A stretch of DNA of 64,000 nucleotides from Warburgia ugandensis. Lineage: Eukaryota; Streptophyta; Magnoliopsida; Canellales; Canellaceae. The stretch spans positions 15,591,001-15,655,000 of the forward strand of contig CP141126.1 in the NCBI GenBank assembly GCA_035236585.1, given 5' to 3'. Below, one piece after another: positions 49,597 through 61,043 of the stretch. Each line of letters opens with the position of its first letter. Within the stretch, counting starts at the first letter, position 1. The notes under the pieces were generated by a model that was not told the DNA's origin, searched no databases, and saw only the letters and a program-made list of their open reading frames with translations. A program made the translations under genes and the position numbers.

Positions 49597-51693
49597 AGTA
49601 AAGATTGTTGTCTTTATAATTTTGGAATGCCTGAGTTATGTCTGATTATGGACTCGGCCTCACCTTCTGTCAATTGATGCATCCAGGTCGAGACCTCCTT
49701 GGTGCTATGTGATGGCTTAAAAGTTTTAGCATTTGACTTCTTTCAGGCCATTCATGTATGCCTCATATTGTGTATGTCCTATTGAGGGCTTTTAGTTGCC
49801 GATTTGTCAACGGTCCTCGTGGTTGGGTATAGAATTTATCCAACATGCCGTTTTTCATTATCACTAGTCGTTATGGCCACTGGGAGCAGTATCAGTCCGT
49901 TGGCTTCTGTACTTTTGGGCTTGTATCAGGTCATCAGCTAGGTTGAGTAACCAAAAAAGTGGTCACCTATGAGATAGGATTGGCTCTACCAGGTGTCCTG
50001 ACCTGGTCAAAATGGAATACTGACTCTTCGTTCGTATTGATCAATGAGATGAGAACTTCAAATCATGCTTTGGTCTAATGCCGACAGAAGCTGATTTTGC
50101 AGTAACTAAATGCTGGTTCCAGGGGTTCTGCACCGGTACCCTCACCATGAGCCAATAATCTTAAATGGAATGACAGAGATAGAAATGAAACAAATTCTTC
50201 GAGGTATGGTCATGCAATATGTGGTGTAGGAAGATTAGTTCCAATAAGAAGCCATTCATTACTAGGACCTTTTATGTGGTGTTAGCATTGGTAACCAGGT
50301 ATTTACACCCCAGAAAGGCACGCTGCGTACTACCAGCAAGCTGTTGGCAACAGCTGTTTGGTAATCTGAATTCTCAAACTTGACGACTGCAACAGCTGTT
50401 AGGCCAATTCACAAGACAACTACACGTGCACGATAATCGGATGGTGATGATGTTAGAACATGTTCAAGAACTATGGGGGAAAATATTAGCCTACTGGTAG
50501 ACACATCGTCAAGAGTAACCGGCCATGGCTCTCGTTGAAAGGTATCTCCGTGGTCGTGCTTGCTGCTTTTACATACATTAGACAGTAAACAACCCACTTC
50601 AAGAGGCTTTTCTGCCATCACGTATTCACTGAACTCCAAAATATATTGCTACTTGAATACAAAGATGACCGGCTGATAGCGCAGAGGCTTTGAGTGCATG
50701 TAAAACCTTAGCGTCCGACAATAATTAACACGCGTACTGTGATGGTAGAGGGTGTCATCGCGTGCCAAATAAGAACATCAAACCGTTCTCAGGCAGACAT
50801 GCGATACCCTATAGCTTAAAATTGCTGGCAAAACAGGGTGGTGCCTTACCACTACCACGAAGCGTTCATGGTGGTGCTCAAGGATTTCAGTGTAGTGGTG
50901 CTTCAGGATTTCAATGTACTGCATCCAATATCAGAACGAGCTCGTCGGTTAATGTCAGAATCACCTGACCCACATCTGTTTTCTTCTTTATTGCTGATGA
51001 AATCTGTTCCAAGATTTGAGTACACTGAATAAAGCTCAGAAAATATATTACTTGCCAGGAGAAAACCTACGGAAAAAGGTAGACAGTCGCAGTGAAGGGC
51101 ATCCCGCAATATCAATAATATCTAGTGCTCATTGAAAATGCCCTCTTGTATGAAGAAGACAGATCCATTTGGTGTGTAGTGTAATACAGATTGTTTGGCT
51201 AAAGACCCATCGGCAATGTTGCAATCCTTATAATGAAAATTTATAATATATATATATATATATTTTTTAAAAGAAGAGAAAGAATAATCTGCATAAGCTG
51301 TAAAGATGGCTATTTATGGTTATATAACCATCCCAAATACTTTCTTCTTATCCTGTAGATCAAGACCGGCTGTCAGGATGTTGCCAAGCTAAACCACACA
51401 ATGAACCCTCAAAGGCAAGATCCGGATGTTTTGTTCATTATTGAACCAGCCACAGATGGAAACGCAATCCACACCGTCCCAGCTTTGCGGACATTTGGAG
51501 ATCCTTTGCCATTTCTAAAATCTCAGACTGCATATTTCTGGTGAAAATATTGTCAATGTCCAACGTGGCAATCAAGCCAAACCCAATACCACCAATAGAC
51601 CATTGCTATTTGAAATGATACAACAGAAGATGCATAATATCAGAGCCTAACCAATCAAATAATGACCAGAGAGAGAGAGACTTGAAACCAAAA
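49597..51693. other. Between the convergent ATPQ and POP4 genes; unassigned open stretches
   Basis: ATPQ (plus) and POP4 (minus) converge here. Three places look mildly protein-like but match nothing I know: a 76-codon minus frame at 50409-50639 (EPWPVTLDDVSTSRLIFSP), a plus frame at 50762-50968 with GFQCSGASGFQC, and 51360-51600. In the last, the plus strand reads NPQRQDPDVLFIIEPATDGN and the minus strand reads GGIGFGLIATLDIDNIF. They may be relics of another gene or chance. Confidence 0.3.
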
Positions 51694-54600
51694 TCAGTGG
51701 CCTGTGGTTCGTAGAGAAAGTTTGTCTCCAAGCAATGTGATCTTCCAACACGATGCTTGGAACATAAAAACAGAACCTCTTTTTGGCACAACTGCAAAAT
51801 CCAATAGTTAAGCATAAATAGAGGAAATCTACGACTAACTTTAATTTTATTAAACAGACAACGAAATTTTCTAGGAAATAAGATCCACCGTCAGCAACTT
51901 GACAACTTCAACCTAATCATACAGAAGTAAAATGAAGAGGCTAAACGAACATTCAAGTCTGTCTCACAGAAAAGAACCTTCTCACTTTAAAAGAAAAATA
52001 AAAAACACTAACTAGCATCATGAGAATTTCATGTTACAACAGTATCCACAGTTTTGCTTAAGTTTGAGATTGTTATGATATATTGTTTCCTCATTGTTCA
52101 AATAGTTTTAAATGGATACACAATACCACAGAAACTTAATTTTCGTTGTTAACCTGGCAGAACTGTGTCACTGAATCCTGTGACTCCTTTAAGTCCTTGC
52201 TTATGTCAAATATACTATGTTAACAAATAGAAGAATGAGCACCCGGGTGAACCTATGACCTGGTTCAGAGTGATTCTTGAGTTGGTCTAGCTCTCTTACT
52301 TGAAAAAATGAACAATAAAGGAAATCTAGGGAACAAACACTCGGTGACACTGGTAAGCATAAAGCCACCAGAGCAACCCTCTCTTTAGTATGAGAACAGA
52401 ATGCACTGGTAATCCTGATTCTCAATAGTATCATAAAAATCCAGTCAATATGTGTGAAGAAAGTACAAGTGAAGTTAACCGAGACATCTTGACATTAAAT
52501 GAATCCAACTTCGAGTGAGCAGTACCTAGAATTGATACATATGAGACAGAGGGCTCAAAGAAAAATCCTGCGAATTGAAGGTAAAAATGTGTGCTGAATT
52601 ACAGGAATCTGATTTTCTTGGTTCAATCTTCCTTGGTGAGACAGGTATACTTTTAGGCCATCTGATTGTATACATGTTATATAATGCTGCCTCAAAATAG
52701 CTGACTTTTGGTCTCCATGGGATCATACATATAGAAACAGAGCAGAAAAAAATTGACTACAGAGTATACAGTACAGAGGCACGCTGAAAGGGAACTCACC
52801 CTCCATAGTGCAGGAAGCTGTAACCCACAAATAGTGACATTATGTAAATTTGGATCCTACTATCTAGTAAATTTATATAAGATAAAGCAAACAATTCATA
52901 AGAAGAGCTCTCTGTATGGTAAAAGAAATAGCTAATTTATCCCACATAGTCTATGGTTGATAGAAATATTCAAGCTAATGCCTAATAATATCCAAGATAT
53001 GACGTGAACAAACTTTAAAGCTTTTGTCTAGGTCTTCTGTATTACACACCACAATCCAAAATGACTAATGATAGATAAAAAGAGAAAATAAGTCCAACAT
53101 CTGGAAACAAAAATCTATGAGGAATCATCTGCTCTTTAGATCAGTTGTTACACTGAAATGTCAACTCAAGCATATATTTGTAAGCCTGAGTTCTTCCTAT
53201 TGAACAAGTGATAGAATCAGAGATCTGAAAAATATTGCAGGTAAAAGCAGAAACATAAAACCTATGAAGAATCAGCCTGCATCAAGATTAGTTATCACAC
53301 TGAAGGATCTATACATGCACATATTTTTGTAAGCTCAAGCTCTTTGGGACTAACCAAGAGAGAGGAACCGAGAACTGAAAAATGTTGCAAAGAAGAAATG
53401 GGAAGTATGTTGCAAGCCAAAATGATGAATTTCGGTACCATCTCTGAAATAAGAAGGATCAACTATGTTGTTCAAAATCTCTAGAGTATATATGAGAAAA
53501 GCTAAATTTCATTGGTATAACAAAAAAAGGATCAGGGCAAGAGATAAGCTTGTTGAGAAAATTAAACTACTGAAAATAAAGATATAAATGTGCACCAACC
53601 ATTAGAATGAATTTATATTAGATGGCACATTAATGGCCGGTACCTTGGAATCTATTATCCTGCATGATTATTCCAAATGTTCCCACAGTTTCTCGAACCA
53701 TAATACCACACACTCCAGTAAACGAAGTTATTCTACATTCAACAACTGCAAAGACAAGAAAATAATAGACATCAGTAGAAAAGACAAAATATTTTATTCT
53801 TTGACTGTTGTTCTTATCCCTAAGCAAGTCTGCGAAGAGGGAGTTGGATATCATAGAAGACACAGAAGGCAAATTGGCTATGGAATTAATTACCTGAAAG
53901 AATAGCACCATGTAAGTCAGCAGTGAGAAGGCACTGAGATAACTGGTTTGGCCTGAAATATTAGATCCAAGTAAGCTACAAAAGAGTATTACAAGCACAG
54001 AATGTGAATAATGGGGAGATAATCTGACAGATGACAAGGCATGATAAGTAAAAAGGGCAGCCCCAGTGCACAAAGCGTCCGCCTATGCAGGGTCTGGGGA
54101 AGGGGCTGACCACAAGGGCCTAAAGTACACAGCCTTACCTTGCATTTGCAAGAGGCTGTTTCCATGCCTTGAACCCGTGACCTGAAGGTCACACGACGAC
54201 AACTTTTACAGTTGCGCCAAGGCTCCCCTTCTACAAGGCATGATAAGTGCATGATGTAAATGTCAATGCTATTGAATGCACATATGATATGCCAAAAACC
54301 AAGATAATAAAACCAATCAGAGTTCTGGTAGGAGTATACGCTCAAGGGGGCATGAAGAAGTCCATGTCCCCTTTTTCTTTCCTAGAGCATTTTCTTGAAA
54401 GACCTAAGCCATTCATCATGCTTGCCCTATAAGAATTAGGCAACTCACGTGAAATCAATGCATTTAGATGACCCTAAGCACTTGTTTTGGTTCCTAAAAA
54501 TTGTTAACAAATATCGATGGTTGGAAATGTAGGCTAAAAGTATCAAATGGGCATGCAATTTGGTACATAGCCTATCTAAGACATTTTGAAAATGATGATT

Positions 54601-56356
54601 TGCTTAGATTTACCAAAAGAAACGCTCTAGGAGGGAAAAATGGTGGCATGGACTTCTTCACATGCACTTAAGCATGGACTCCTACAGGGACTCCAACAAC
54701 AAAAAAAGGAAACAAATATGTGGACAAAGATGAGGAGAATCTCACCTGACATTTTTAAGAAGTTCAGAAATATAGTCCTTCCACATTTCATGCACTGGCT
54801 TGAACAGATCAAAGCTGCAACAGTCAAACATTCACGTTGAAAATCATAAACAGAGCTGCTAAAAGGAAAGATAAGCAAGTGAAGTGAGGGAATATCTATT
54901 ATTCGTCAGCAAGTCAAGATAAACTACTATATTGAATACATGATTCCTAGCCTATAAGAAATTTAAACATATAAAAAAAATAAGTTATTTTTTACATATT
55001 GGATTTTCAAGAACTGTATGCTGGTTCTTAAGACGTTTAAGTTAACCAGTACAATGATCAGTTTACACAGGCAGAGTGCACTATGCAAGTTCGTGCAGTT
55101 TACATATAATTCCTCACTGAGGCAAAAGGTACTTCAGTGTTCAAGGATTTCCAACTGCATAACAATATATTAAGCCATTGTTGACAGACCACACGACAAC
55201 AAAGAATCATAGACAACTTCTAATATGCCCACTAGACAATGGAAATCCAGGTTCCTAAGAAAATGGTCTTCAACTGATCCTTTTTCGGCATAGAAACAAC
55301 TCTAACGTCTATGCCAGCAATCCACCCAAGTTCATGCTAGACCAAAGTGAGCTATCAAAGGTTTTCAACATGAAGAGGTCAGTGTTACAATAAAAGTTAA
55401 GAAAATAGATACCCAAACCTTGCAACATGTTGATGGAAAAATACTTACTTGTGGAACTCTCGAGGTAAATCAAATGACCCAAATTTCTTGTGTTGTCGCT
55501 TGGACATGTGCACTTTAGAGCGCTTGGAATGGCTCCGTAATATAGCCCTTGCACGAGCATCTGCTGAAGCACTGCATCCATGTACGCGATTATCAAGAAG
55601 AAGCCAATTGTCGATTTTCATACTTTTAGATCCTTGAGCATACTTCTGTGACGAGTCACCACTGTGGAGAAGCTCGTTTACAATCTTATCAGCTACACTC
55701 CTCCCTCTTCTGCTTATAATCTTTTCAAAAATGCATACCAAATCTTATAAGAGCCTGAACTAGAAGCATACCTTGAGGTGCAGACTCATATTGCAATTTG
55801 AGCCAAATTGCAACCTAGTTGCAACCTCAATGTATGTCCATAACACTTCCAAAATGAGGGTAAGAAGATGAGCTAGGAAAGAATATAAGTACCTGGGTCC
55901 TACCAGTAGCACCGAACAGATTCTCATGCAAGGTTTGAGGCAGCGGGAAATACACAGGTCCATCTGTCTCAGGATCTGTATTTGGAAGCAAGAAGAGGAA
56001 GGGAAAAGATAGCATCCAGATGATGATCATAATAAATGATAAACCTATCAAATAAAGAGCAATGGACAATAAGAGGATAAGAATAGACCTTGTTTCTTGG
56101 AGGAGGGCAGACAGAAGGGAGAGATTGTTGGGACTGAAGAAGTCTTAGGCTCATGTTGATGAGTGGGAAGTGGGGAAGAAAATCCGGTTTTTTGCTTTTC
56201 TTGTTCTTCCTCTGGTTTCTGGTCTTGAGAACTCTGCTTCTTAGTTTTCTCTTCTTGGTCTTTAAGTTGGGACTTGGCTAAAGTAAACCTTCGCTCCAAG
56301 GCCTCCAAAGTGCGTTTCTTCTGATCAGAAACAGCAGGATTTCGAAGTGTAGCCAT
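51694..56356 (-). CDS. POP4: RNase P/MRP protein subunit POP4 (Rpp29)
   Basis: Read right to left, the exons are 56089-56356, 55893-55975, 55772-55784 (tentative, 13 nt), 55449-55743, 54746-54814, 53894-53952, 53644-53745 and 51694-51791. With the 13-nt exon the phases close to 328 codons plus stop; without it they do not. POP4/Rpp29 binds the catalytic RNA of RNase P and MRP in tRNA and rRNA maturation. The N-terminus is charged (KKRTLEALERRFTLAKSQL) and followed by FPLPQTLHENLFGATG. Next come SQKYAQGSKSMKIDNWLLLD and a basic patch SKRSKVHMSKRQHKK. The conserved C-terminal Sm-like fold (about residue 222 on) reads FDLFKPVHEMWKDYI, LLTADLHGAILS, ITSFTGVCGIMVRET, FGIIMQDNRFQ and FMFQASCWKITLLGDKL. 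The start is the first ATG of a frame with plant-like N-terminal text. The 51792-53643 intron is long and separates the last 32 codons. The exon 2/3 junction is the weak point. Confidence 0.9.
53104..53395. repeat. Diverged tandem duplication, period about 146 bp
   Basis: Within the last POP4 intron. GAAACAAAAATCTATGAGGA at 53104 corresponds to GAAACATAAAACCTATGAAG at 53250. Later blocks follow in the same order: a CACTGAA word, ATATTTGTAAGC/TATTTTTGTAAGC, and CTGAAAAATATTGCA/CTGAAAAATGTTGCA. Confidence 0.75.
54050..54232 (-). mobile_element. Au-like SINE in a POP4 intron with perfect 16-bp TSD
   Basis: Full-length copy (minus orientation, same as the host gene) running AAAAGGGCAGCCCCAGTGCA to GTTGCGCCAAGGCTCCCC on the plus strand. 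ACAAGGCATGATAAGT occurs at 54034-54049 and 54233-54248 without a change. It lies between POP4 exons at 53894-53952 and 54746-54814. A box-B-like GGTTCAAGG is present on the minus strand. The unmutated duplication suggests this is the youngest SINE in the window. Confidence 0.95.
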
Positions 56357-56435
56357 TGTCTAGCTAAAACGGAGAATTCACCTTTTCACTTGAAACTGCA
56401 CCATTATTAGTATCAGAAGAACCACTTCGAGATAA

Positions 56436-57683
56436 TGTTAACAACCCCAAAATTTTCAATTCCATTTCATGTAAATATGACAATTTTAATTGAAATGAAA
56501 TGAAAAATCACTGTTTTTGAGTCATGGAATAATGAATTGTCGAAAAATACAAAATTAACCTTTGAAACCTCCAATTTTCAAGTGTGCATGAGAAGAGCTT
56601 TCGAACGAGGCCAAGAATATTGAAATCGAGTTTGGACACAAAATTTCAAAAGTCACAAATAAGAGGCCCGAACCAGTGAGTCAAATAATTAGACTCCTTA
56701 CCTCTAATTGATTGAGGTTGACTTGATTTAGCTTCCATTAGAGTGATGCCTCGAGATGTTTTTCCTCTGGTGTGAGAGGGACTGCATTTAGGTAATGGGG
56801 TTGCCCTGTGGATTGTTTTGACATGCATGAGGGACTGAGAAATCAACCTCAGTTTTTCTGTTTTGACCGTGGGATCGTTTTGGATCCTTTACAAAACCCT
56901 AACGCTCTACACATTCATAAAAATCCAGTTAAAAATGGAGGAGGGTTCACAGGAAACCTACCTTGCATCCTTTTTCCTTCACCACCAGTCGCCACTGGAG
57001 ATGATTCGATGCCTGTCGTTCATCGCCGGCTAGTCACAGTCGCATTCCATATATTTCCCTTCATTGCGGCGTCAACACCTGACCGATCAACAGGTTTCCA
57101 TAGGGCTTTTGATCAGAACATTGGGGTGAACAATGTGAACAGTTCCGATCGGCTATCAGAACCGCCGTTGCCGCCGGCGAACATTTTTTCTTTGGCGACT
57201 GTAAATCTCCTCGTCTCTCTCACTGGTGCGATCTGGGTTTTTCCGGAGTGCAAATCCCGGGCCCCCCCTCTCTTCCTCTCCTTCTCTTCCTGCTCTCTTC
57301 TCTTCCTCTGGTCCGTCGGGTTTGGAAGCACAGACTTGACGTCTGTGTCGGATTCCCTTAAGCGTGGGGTGCCCGTATCAAATACGACTCCCTTTCATCG
57401 GTTATTTATTTATTTTTTCCATATTATATTTACAGAAATGCCCATAATCTTTAAGTTCTTGTATCTTCTCAATCCAAACTCCAATTTCAGCAAATTTGGT
57501 ATCATTTCAATCGTCTTTTCAAGCACTATCCAATTATAGAGGTCTGAATACTAGATTAGATGTTCATTTAGTATTTCACTCATAAAACTCTAAAAATATA
57601 TAATTTAATATGTTATTTTCATCCTAATTTATTATTTTTCAAGATTCGCTCAAATTGACATTAAAATTTTTTGGAATGTTACA
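56436..57683 (+). mobile_element. LTR-like element close upstream of POP4
   Basis: The edges are TGTTAACAACCCCAAAATTT and TTGGAATGTTACA. The layout mirrors the long LTR family at distance: a pyrimidine-rich core at 57250-57310, then GTGGGGTGCCCGTATCAAAT (compare GGGGTGCCGTTATCAATT in the solo LTRs), then ATGCCCATAATC and a TCAAGCACTATCCAATTAT end. Flanking 5-mers agree only partly (GATAA against CATAA or TAACT), so the exact edges are uncertain. A 243-codon plus frame at 56808-57539 runs through it; it resembles no protein and is probably chance. Its left edge is 79 bases from the POP4 start codon. Confidence 0.55.
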
Positions 57684-57693
57684 TAACTATTAC

Positions 57694-60600
57694 TGTAATA
57701 ACCCCAATTTTTATGAATATAATTAAATTATTAAAAATTAAAAGTTGATATTTAAAAAGTGAAATTGGAACTTTGAGTCCAAGAAAATTTTAGTTTATGA
57801 AAATAAAATTAAGATTTAAAACTAGAATATTTGTAATGTACTAAAAAAACTAATCAGAATGACTGTAAGTACGTCAAATTCTGAGTTTGAATGAAAAATC
57901 TTTAGTTTTTTTTATTTTTATAAATAAAAGAAAAAAGTGATAATTTTACTCATAACCGGGACTTAAGACATAAAAATTTAGAATGTACTAAAAAAACTAA
58001 TGAAAACGACTCTAAGTACGCTTAATTCCAAGTTCATAGGAATAAATCCTATTTTTCTCCCTTTTTGGAATTAAAAGGGCAAAATGGTCTTTCAACAATC
58101 CCCTAGAATTGCAGCTCCAGAATCCTTCCCCATCTCCCCCATTTCTCTCCTTTCTCTTCTTGTTTTTTTTTTTCTCTATATGAGGGTCTGCACACCCACC
58201 TAGCACTCCAGGCTCATTGGAGACGTCGAGCGCATCAATTGACACGTAGTTTCCGTTGAACCTAGGTTTTCAGCTAGGATGTAATATCCTTAATTTTTAG
58301 GATAAAATAAGAAATTTTTAAATAATTTAAATTAAAATTTTATAGATGGAAATTTTTACTGAAAACCTAAGAATTAGAAAGTGCTCATTAATACGAGTCC
58401 AACGCCACCAAGAACGTGAAAAACGGAGCTCAAACGAGGGAGTTATGAGCCGTCGAAGTTGTAAGGGCATTTTGGTCTTTTGACAGAGACGTGTTACACG
58501 GGGGTCTAAATTAATAACGGCACACCTGTCTTCCACACGTTTCTACCAATCCGGCAAAATCGTGGAGAGATGTGGAAAGAGACGTGTGGGGAAGAGTTTT
58601 TATTCCCTTAGGACTCTAGACCCTATATCTATTCTTCCCTATGAGCCAAAACGCTCCACTTTAAGCGTTTCTCCGAGTTTTCACTCAGAACCCTAGCCCT
58701 GCAAAGCTTTGATTTTTTCGGCGAGTGGAACCCTGGCAACACGAGCAACCATAGCTAGGTGCAAGGTAAGCCTCAATACTCTGTTTTCCCGTATTTATTA
58801 AATAGAAAAATAATTAGGAAAACATTTAAAAATTAGGAAAAAAATCAGATTTTTTAGGAACTTTGTGCACGCTACTGTTGGAGCATGATTTCATGGATCA
58901 AACATCGTCCGTTTGGAAATCGCACCGTCCAACTAGTGCATAAGAGACCCAAGGGCAAACCCTTTAAATTTGGGAGTAATCCAACGGTGGATATCTCCAG
59001 AAAACGCAAAAACCAGTACCTAGGGATGATTTTAGGAACTTGGGAAAAATCATTTAAAAACCATGGTTTTTGGCAAAATCAGTGCAAAAGGAGTTATTAG
59101 CAAGCTTGTGGTCTCACACTGAGGTAGATGACGACAACTAATGCTTTGCCTTGATTTTTAAATCATGTTTAAACATAGCATCATGTGTGATTGTGTTTTA
59201 AATTGCAATTATTAATTACTGTGGATTTCATGCGACATTGAGTACAAGATGGTTATTCCAAATTGAAATCTTTTACTGAATAAACTTATTTCAAATGCTC
59301 TTACAAGCATGATGTTAATTAGTTATGCTTAATTAGAGACTCATTTCTTATTATATATATAGAAAATGCATGGATTTACATGGAAATGAGAATAGAGGCT
59401 TATTAGCTGGTCTTTTTATAGGCTAACCCCAAGATGAGAGGCATGTCTTAGGGATTGCAAACTATAAGTGCTCTTGAGTTTTAGCATATACATATGATTT
59501 CCGTGCTTTATATTTGATGACGAGTGCTCTCGCCTGGTGGGCGTCATGCTAGGAGGGATAAGGCCGGCCACCACCTTCCGAGATTATAATGTGATGATTT
59601 GTGATATGATAGACACCTGCCTATAGATGGCATTCGGTAGGGGTTTGGTAACATAGATAGTCCACACTACCGATCTAAGCTTTTCCATGGGGACAGACAC
59701 TAAGTCTCCCGTTATGGTGTCAACGGAGAGCGGCGGTGGTTTATACCCATGAAGGGTTGCTACTGCAGCATGATGGCCCATATTCTTATTATGTGTGCAT
59801 GTATGATGAGCATGGTTATGGATGTTATGCCTAGGTGTGACGACATTCAGAAGTTGACTATGAATACTCCTGATCAGTGATATTAGTACGATGGTGGGAC
59901 CCATTACCTTAGGGTGCCCTTATTCTTGTTGTATGCTCTATTTTATTGATTCATGTCATGTTTTAACTCCGTGATTGCATGTTTTAGCATATAGAATAAA
60001 TTTGCATTTATTTGAACATGGCATTATGACATCACTATTTTTCATAAATGTTAGACTTTTCTTTAGAGCTGTTCATTATTTCTTTCATTTATTACATTAA
60101 TTGTCTATGTACCTACCCAAGCGATAGCTTACTAAGGCATTACTTTGTTTTGCAATGCCTTAGATCTCGAGCGCGACACCAGGAAAGGAAAAGCTATTGA
60201 TAAACCTTGAGAGCTGCTGAAGACTAATTTTCCCTATAGTTTTAGACAGTGACGTGAGTCATTAGAGAGGATTATCATTTGAATTTTATTATGGATTGCA
60301 TACTTTTTTATTTAGATGTGATTTAGATGTTTGGATATATGTTGGACATTTATATGGGATGTTATGATGGATAGACCCTCGGCCATATTATTATTGTGTT
60401 TTGGACATTTATTTGATTTAAAATAAAGGCGCCAATTTATTTGACGTTGATTTATACGGGAATTGTTTTATTTATGTTTAATTTACGTGTACGTCATTTT
60501 GAGAAAGGAAAACTAACACCCGGAGTTTTTAAGATAGGTTTTAGTAAAATGTTAAATAAACTTTTCTCATGGGATCCCAAATGCTCTTATTCAAAATGCC

Positions 60601-61043
60601 ATTATTATTATTATAAAAAAAAAATGTCTTAAAAATCCGGGGTGTTACATAGGAAACCCTATTTGAATTAGCCATCCAATTCCACTCGTTAGAATCAAAT
60701 CTCCAATGTTGTATTGATTCCGAATGAGGTGGTCTACAAAAGCCCTAAAGTCCCGTGACGATCCACCATCTGGATCTTTGGTAATTTTAAAACAAAATTC
60801 AAGTACCGGTGAATCACCGTCTCTGGCAAGTTCTTCATCTATTTCTAGCCAATCCAGCAGATTAACGATGATCTTGAACCGTTAAAGATCTTCAGCACGT
60901 GGAGATCTATAAAACCCCCATAGTTCCCCTCCTTCTCCGACAACGTCATCGGAGAAAGTATCAACTGTATATAATTCTAAAAGCTAGGGTTTTTTCTACT
61001 TTCTTCTTTTTCTCTAGCGTCATTTCATCTTCTCTTGTGAAAA
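57694..61043 (+). mobile_element. LTR-like host element split by two long solo LTRs
   Basis: It begins TGTAATAACCCCAATTTTT, similar in style to the other LTR starts. Its own sequence is 57694-58279 and 60655-61043, continuing beyond the window. At 60908-60914 a TATAAAA box lies in a promoter-like context and is followed by a pyrimidine-rich stretch with TAGGGTTTTTTC, so this could be the promoter part of an LTR. The solo LTR at 58280-60649 interrupts it (TAGGA duplicated) and the one at 61044 interrupts it again. No protein frame is recognised. Confidence 0.45.
58280..60649 (-). mobile_element. Solo LTR 3 (2.37 kb, internally deleted)
   Basis: Plus-strand edges are TGTAATATCCTTAATTTTTA and CCGGGGTGTTACA, the reverse of the family ends. 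TAGGA is present at 58275-58279 and 60650-60654, a perfect target-site duplication. Relative to the copy at 61044-64000 about 630 bases, including the whole CpG-rich core, are missing. The join lies near 59088-59096, at a CTCC present at both ends of the lost segment. The hairpin at 60135-60160 has one change that turns a G-C into a possible G-U pair. Confidence 0.92.

Noticed and set aside
52526-52726. Candidate last POP4 exon at about 52.6 kb
   Set aside because: Its translation lacks the conserved POP4 ending. The segment 51694-51791 gives the expected text with correct phase and stop.
56808-57539. 243-codon open frame on the plus strand
   Set aside because: It runs from outside the LTR core through a pyrimidine-rich tract into AT-rich LTR end sequence, has no domain or homologue that I recognise, and its composition follows the repeat and not a protein.
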